From: Phocaeicola sartorii JCM 17136 = DSM 21941
Lineage (GTDB): Bacteria > Bacteroidota > Bacteroidia > Bacteroidales > Bacteroidaceae
Assembly: GCF_000614185.1 (NCBI RefSeq)
Contig: NZ_BAKM01000014.1
Coordinates: forward strand, 56,240 to 120,239
DNA: 64,000 bases
Direction of reading: 5' to 3'
Made by a program: the position numbers and the translations under genes. The stretch's first letter is position 1. Every line of letters begins with the position of its first letter. Under the pieces are notes generated by a model that saw only the letters and a program-made list of their open reading frames with translations, was not told where the DNA came from and searched no databases. This document shows, in pieces, positions 59,850 to 64,000 of this stretch.

Positions 59850-60641
59850 ATGGCTAGAGAAGCAAAGAAAGACCCGAGCGAATTAACAGTGGAAGAAAAG
59901 CTGAAAGCTTTGTACCAGTTGCAGACCATGTTGTCTGAAATCGATAAGATCAAGACTTTGAGAGGGGAACTTCCTCTTGAAGTTCAAGACCTTGAAGATG
60001 AAGTTGCCGGTTTGAGCACTCGTATTGAGAAAATTAAAGCTGATATCGAGGAGCTGAAATCAAACATTGCAACTAAGAAAATTGAAATCGAGACAGCTAA
60101 GACTTCTGTTGAAAAATATAAAGCTCAGCAGGATAATGTGCGCAATAATCGTGAATATGACGTATTGACAAAGGAGATCGAATTCCAGTCATTGGAAATC
60201 GAGCTTTGTGAAAAACGCATAAAGGAATATATTGCAGCGGAAAAAGCAAAGAGCGAGGAGATAGAACACAGCAATCAGGAATTGGATGAAAGAAAGAAGG
60301 ACTTGGAAGCGAAGAAATCCGAACTAGAAGAAATTGTTTCTGAAACCAAGCAGGAAGAAGAAAAGCTGAGAGAGAAAGCAAAAGTATTGGAAACAACTAT
60401 CGAGCCGCGTCTGTTGCAGGCATTTAAACGTATCCGTAAAAATTCTCGCAATGGTTTGGGTATTGTATATGTTCAACGTGACGCATGTGGTGGTTGCTTT
60501 AACAAGATTCCGCCTCAGAAACAACTTGATATTCGTATGCGTAAGAAAATTATCGTATGTGAATATTGTGGTCGTATCATGATTGACCCCGAATTGGCTG
60601 GGGTGATTGCTGAACAACACTTGGAGACAGTCAAGAGATAA
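59850..60641 (+). CDS. Coiled-coil C4-type zinc ribbon protein
   Basis: 263 residues. A long antiparallel coiled coil occupies ~25-185 (heptads rich in Glu, Lys, Leu and Ile), followed by a zinc ribbon with CGGCFNKIPPQ and CEYCGRIMID. This is the zf-RING_7/DUF164 family, a probable nucleic-acid-binding or chaperone-like protein, usually encoded beside NIF3. The exact role is unknown. Confidence 0.92.
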   Translation: MAREAKKDPSELTVEEKLKALYQLQTMLSEIDKIKTLRGELPLEVQDLEDEVAGLSTRIEKIKADIEELKSNIATKKIEIETAKTSVEKYKAQQDNVRNNREYDVLTKEIEFQSLEIELCEKRIKEYIAAEKAKSEEIEHSNQELDERKKDLEAKKSELEEIVSETKQEEEKLREKAKVLETTIEPRLLQAFKRIRKNSRNGLGIVYVQRDACGGCFNKIPPQKQLDIRMRKKIIVCEYCGRIMIDPELAGVIAEQHLETVKR

Positions 60642-60690
60642 TATCACCTGAGACAGTTTCTTTTTCTTTGTGGAAAAAGAATTTCATCAC

Positions 60691-60737
60691 ATTCTAAGCA
60701 ATATCTCCTTACAAGATCTTGCTTAGAATGTTTTTTT
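60691..60737. terminator. Terminator between convergent genes
   Basis: 11-bp stem ATTCTAAGCAA/TTGCTTAGAAT with a 17-nt loop, followed on the plus strand by TTTTTTT. Confidence 0.75.
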
Positions 60738-60743
60738 ATACAT

Positions 60744-61193
60744 TTATAGTTCTGAATAGCGGGGAATATCTGGTAGAAAACGGTATGTTTTTGTATTGTA
60801 ATCAATATGGCAACAGTAATGGTTCAATCCATTGCTTACAATCAGATAATCAACTTTTAGAACCATGTTATACCTGGTTATCTGATCAAACACTGTTTGC
60901 GTGATTTCTATATGTGGAGCTTTGTATTCCACAATCAGTTTGGCACTTAGGTCTTTGTTGTAGAGCACGGTGTCGCAACGTTTTTTTGTTCCGTTTAAGT
61001 CCAGTTGTATTTCATTGGCCAGCAATCCCTTCGGATATCCTTTATAATCCGTCAGATAGTGGACAAAATGCTGTCTTACCCATTCTTCCGGGGTAAGAGC
61101 GACATATCTTTTGCGGAGCATGTCGAAAATAACATTTTTTCCATTTCGCTCCGCGATTTTAATTTCGTAGGATGGCAAGTTTAATGATAACAT
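60744..61193 (-). CDS. Orphan type I restriction HsdR N-terminal domain protein
   Basis: 149 residues forming one PD-(D/E)XK nuclease-like domain: LLANEIQLDLNG, RCDTVLYNKDLSAKLIVEYK with catalytic-type Asp, Glu and Lys, then FDQITRYNMVLKVDYLIVSN. This is the HSDR_N family. There is no helicase, methylase or specificity subunit nearby, so it is not a working restriction system. It is divergent from AMP nucleosidase, close to holA. A stand-alone nuclease role is possible. Confidence 0.85.
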   Translation of the reverse strand: MLSLNLPSYEIKIAERNGKNVIFDMLRKRYVALTPEEWVRQHFVHYLTDYKGYPKGLLANEIQLDLNGTKKRCDTVLYNKDLSAKLIVEYKAPHIEITQTVFDQITRYNMVLKVDYLIVSNGLNHYCCHIDYNTKTYRFLPDIPRYSEL

Positions 61194-61197
61194 TTAG

Positions 61198-61205
61198 TAA
61201 ATTTG
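61198..61205 (+). promoter_or_regulatory. -7 box of the AMP nucleosidase gene
   Basis: TAAATTTG matches TAnnTTTG, 45 bp before the ATG. Confidence 0.45.
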
Positions 61206-61250
61206 CATAAGTGTAACTCGGTAATAACCGATACAAAAATACAAAAGATT

Positions 61251-62027
61251 ATGAAAACAAAAGAGGAAATTGTAGCAAACTGGCTTCCCCGCTACACAAA
61301 AAGGAGCTTGAATGATTTCGGAGAATATATCCTTCTGACCAATTTCAATAAATATGTGGAACTTTTTGCCGACAAATTCAATGTGCCGGTATTAGGACGC
61401 GATGCCAATATGACATCGGCACATGCGGAAGGGATTACTATTATTAATTTTGGCATGGGAAGTCCCAATGCTGCCATCATTATGGATTTGCTAGGGGCCA
61501 TCCAGCCTAAAGCATGTCTGTTTTTAGGTAAATGTGGGGGCATAGACAAGAAGAATAAGTTAGGAGATCTGATTCTGCCCATTGCAGCTATTCGTGGAGA
61601 AGGAACATCCAATGATTATTATCCACCTGAGGTACCTGCATTACCTGCATTTATGTTGCAGCGTGCCGTTTCATCAGCTATCCGTGACCATGCACGCGAT
61701 TATTGGACCGGAACGGTGTATACTACCAACCGCCGTATATGGGAGCATGATGAGGAGTTTAAAAAGTATCTTCTTAAAACACGTGCCATGTGTGTGGATA
61801 TGGAAACTGCCACGCTGTTTACCACCGGTTTTTACAATCATATTCCTACCGGAGCATTACTTCTGGTGTCCGACCAGCCGATGATTCCTGAAGGAGTGAA
61901 GACGGAGAAAAGCGACAGTATTGTGACGCAGCAATATGTAGAAGAGCATGTGGAGATTGGTATTGCTTCATTACAGATGATTATTGAGGAAAAGAAGACA
62001 GTCAAACACTTAAAATTTGACTGGTAA
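61251..62027 (+). CDS. amn: AMP nucleosidase
   Basis: 258 residues starting MKTKEEIVANWLPRYTKRSL. Phosphorylase-superfamily motifs are INFGMGSPNAAIIMDLLG, CLFLGKCGGIDKKNKLGDLI and the substrate region CVDMETATLFTTGF. The short, catalytic-domain-only form is usual in Bacteroidetes. It hydrolyses AMP to adenine and ribose-5-phosphate. It is 11 bp upstream of holA. Confidence 0.92.
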   Translation: MKTKEEIVANWLPRYTKRSLNDFGEYILLTNFNKYVELFADKFNVPVLGRDANMTSAHAEGITIINFGMGSPNAAIIMDLLGAIQPKACLFLGKCGGIDKKNKLGDLILPIAAIRGEGTSNDYYPPEVPALPAFMLQRAVSSAIRDHARDYWTGTVYTTNRRIWEHDEEFKKYLLKTRAMCVDMETATLFTTGFYNHIPTGALLLVSDQPMIPEGVKTEKSDSIVTQQYVEEHVEIGIASLQMIIEEKKTVKHLKFDW

Positions 62028-62038
62028 TTTTACTATAT

Positions 62039-63055
62039 ATGGCAAAAGAAACAACATACGAAGAAATAGCTCGTGAGCTGAAAAACCGTATCTATAAGCC
62101 TGTTTATTATCTAATGGGCGAAGAGTCTTATTACATAGACCGGATATCTGAGTATATAGCACAAACAGTGTTAAATGAAAATGAAAAAGAATTCAATCAG
62201 ACTATTGTTTATGGGGCTGATACAGATATAGCGACTGTTATCAATGCAGCCAAGCGTTATCCCATGATGTCCAAATATCAAGTTGTAATAGTAAAAGAAG
62301 CTCAGAATATAAAGAATATGGAAGAGCTTACTTATTATCTTCAGAAACCTTTGGACTCTACAATTCTGGTGTTGTGCCATAAACATGGCACATTGGACAG
62401 AAGAAAAAAATTGGCAGCTGAAATAGAGAAAGTAGGTGTCCTTTTCGAATCGAAAAAGATTAAAGACGCCCAGCTTCCCGGTTTTATATCTTCTTACTTG
62501 AAACGTAAATCGGTAGAAATAGAGCCGAAGGCTTCAGAAATGATGGCGGAATTTGTTGGAGCGGATTTAAGCCGTATGGCCGGAGAGTTGGAAAAATTAA
62601 TTATCACGCTTCCAAGAGGACAAAAGCGGATTACTCCTGAGCAGATAGAACGTAACATTGGTATAAGCAAGGATTATAATAATTTCGAGCTTAGGAACGC
62701 CTTAGTGGCAAAGGATGTTTTCAAGGCTAATCAAATAATAAAATATTTTGAGGAGAATCCCAAAACAAATCCTTTGCAGATGACTTTGTCTGTGTTATTC
62801 AATTTCTTCGCTAATTTGATGCTTGCATATTATGCTCCTGACAAGTCGGAGCAAGGTGTTGCCAATCAACTGGGACTTAAATCACCATGGCAGTCTAGAG
62901 ACTATATGGCTGCTATGAGAAAATATAGCGGAGTAAAGGTGATGCAAATTATTGGTGAAATTCGTTACTGCGATGCCAAATCAAAAGGTGTGGGCAATCC
63001 ATCCTTGGGAGATGGAGATCTGCTGCGCGAACTTGTATATAAAATTCTTCATTAG
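62039..63055 (+). CDS. holA: DNA polymerase III delta subunit
   Basis: 338 residues. The N-terminal P-loop-like domain (PVYYLMGEESYYIDRISEYI) lacks a true Walker A as expected for delta. The middle has YPMMSKYQVVIVKEAQNIKN, and GADLSRMAGELEKLIITLP is a hallmark of the family, followed by NIGISKDYNNFELRNALVAK. It opens the beta clamp in the clamp loader complex. A terminator follows. Confidence 0.94.
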   Translation: MAKETTYEEIARELKNRIYKPVYYLMGEESYYIDRISEYIAQTVLNENEKEFNQTIVYGADTDIATVINAAKRYPMMSKYQVVIVKEAQNIKNMEELTYYLQKPLDSTILVLCHKHGTLDRRKKLAAEIEKVGVLFESKKIKDAQLPGFISSYLKRKSVEIEPKASEMMAEFVGADLSRMAGELEKLIITLPRGQKRITPEQIERNIGISKDYNNFELRNALVAKDVFKANQIIKYFEENPKTNPLQMTLSVLFNFFANLMLAYYAPDKSEQGVANQLGLKSPWQSRDYMAAMRKYSGVKVMQIIGEIRYCDAKSKGVGNPSLGDGDLLRELVYKILH

Positions 63056-63081
63056 TTAATGGGCCAAACAAAGATTCTGTT

Positions 63082-63121
63082 ATCCCGATGCTTTTATTCT
63101 TGAAGCGTCGGGATTCTTTTT
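63082..63121 (+). terminator. holA terminator
   Basis: 12-pair stem ATCCCGATGCTT/AAGCGTCGGGAT (one G-U) with a 9-nt loop, followed by TTCTTTTTT. Confidence 0.8.
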
Positions 63122-64000
63122 TCTCTTTCTCTTGGAGGGAATCCTGTTGATGATCCAATTGAGAATAATATTTTACATTTATACTTCTATTATTGCCTTA
63201 TTTAATGTCTTGGTTGTGCTTTTATTCTCTGTTTTTCTAGATGACAAGAGATGTATGATGAGAAAAACGACATTAACTTGCTTATTCCTAGATTGATAGG
63301 ATGTTTTATGCCCTTCTAGAATCGTATATTTTAATGGGGATGTCCGTTTGTACATGAATACGGCAGTATTTGGCCTTTTGGGAGTAAAGTGAATAAGAAG
63401 AATGGAAATGTGAAGGAATACGGATGGGGAGTGAACAAACAGAGAGGACCAATTAATTGAGTAAGTTCATAACGTTAGTTTAAATTCTGAATTCATGTTT
63501 GTCTGCTTGATCCTGCATTCCATGGTTTCAGTATCCATGAATTCCTAAGGTGAATGAGCCAAGAACTATGATGGGAGTTTTTATCTTCGCCAATGGAAAA
63601 TATATGAATATATGAATATCTGAGATATAGAAAAACAAAATATTCATAGGATCAAGAGGATCGTTATACAGAAAAAATTCACTTTTAGAAATAATTATAG
63701 TTTAGTTTTGTGATGTTACATCTGTAAACTCACTTAAAATAGGAGATTTTATAGGTGCAGCAGGTTTATTTATGTAAATATTACAAATGAAAATAGGGTA
63801 GTGGCCGGATGTAAATATTACATATATAAATGTGTATGAATAATTATTTATACCTTATTTTGTAGTAATAATGCGCTGGGAATCAGTGTTTTATTTACTG
63901 TTAATAAAGTTGTTGATAACTTTTATGCGTTTTGTTTGCTTATATAGTTGTGGTTATTTGTAAATATGAGGTTTTTGTTATTTATATATTATAGATAATC
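63122..64000. other. AT-rich non-coding end of the window
   Basis: About 0.88 kb without a credible gene. It holds a possible -7 box TAGTTTTG at 63703-63710 and two exact copies of ATGTAAATATTACA at 63772-63785 and 63809-63822. It may be a promoter region of a gene beyond the right edge. Confidence 0.5.

Noticed and set aside
60744..61193. A type I restriction-modification system
   Set aside because: Only the N-terminal nuclease-like domain is present; no helicase, methylase or specificity gene is nearby.

Overview
The window looks like a Bacteroidales chromosome, most likely Bacteroides/Phocaeicola. The gene families fit this group: a Bacteroidetes-type conjugation operon, DUF3078, a YidC of Bacteroidetes length and the pyrB-pyrI arrangement. 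Promoters also fit, with repeated TAnnTTTG -7 boxes, several of them with a TTTG -33 box 19 bp upstream. I cannot assign a species from sequence alone.

Positions 1 to about 14745 are the right part of an integrated conjugative element (conjugative transposon) that runs off the left edge. Read from its right end leftwards it has: a tyrosine integrase; a 75-aa membrane protein; about 0.9 kb of motif-rich non-coding DNA; a mobilization pair (ribbon-helix-helix accessory protein and relaxase); then a transfer operon, all on the minus strand: ParA/TraA, DUF3408 TraB, a helix-turn-helix protein, a membrane-anchored TraD-like protein, TraE, TraF, TraG (VirB4-type ATPase), two exported proteins, a DUF5045-like protein, TraJ (VirB6-like) and the start of TraK (VirB8-like). 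No cargo and no VirD4-type coupling protein lie inside the window. The element abuts the 3' end of ppdK. A 25-bp repeat of the ppdK tail occurs twice, 115 bp apart, at that junction.

Positions 14836 to 63055 are ordinary chromosome. In order: ppdK, rlmD, an RluA-family pseudouridine synthase, an S9 peptidase lipoprotein, yidC-pyrG, DUF3078, wecB, a TRIC/UPF0126 membrane protein, an ECF sigma factor, a biotin-less carboxyltransferase, a DUF1460 amidase, mtgA, an OmpA-family lipoprotein, a MATE transporter, glyA, the pyrB-pyrI-flavin reductase-outer membrane barrel operon, a class A penicillin-binding protein, an ExoX-C-domain protein, transaldolase, a fused TolC/ABC-2 permease fossil, folK, kdsB-M16, MORN-suhB, DUF2461, YhcH, glgB plus a membrane protein, proS, fetA-fetB, a small ORF, a NIF3 family gene, a zinc-ribbon coiled coil, an orphan HsdR_N nuclease, AMP nucleosidase and holA. 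The last 0.9 kb shows no gene.

A key reading note: at least 15 single-base losses, nearly all in short homopolymers, break otherwise intact genes, including pyrG, glyA, glgB and the VirB4 ATPase. I read these as sequence errors rather than pseudogenes, and I give repaired gene spans.
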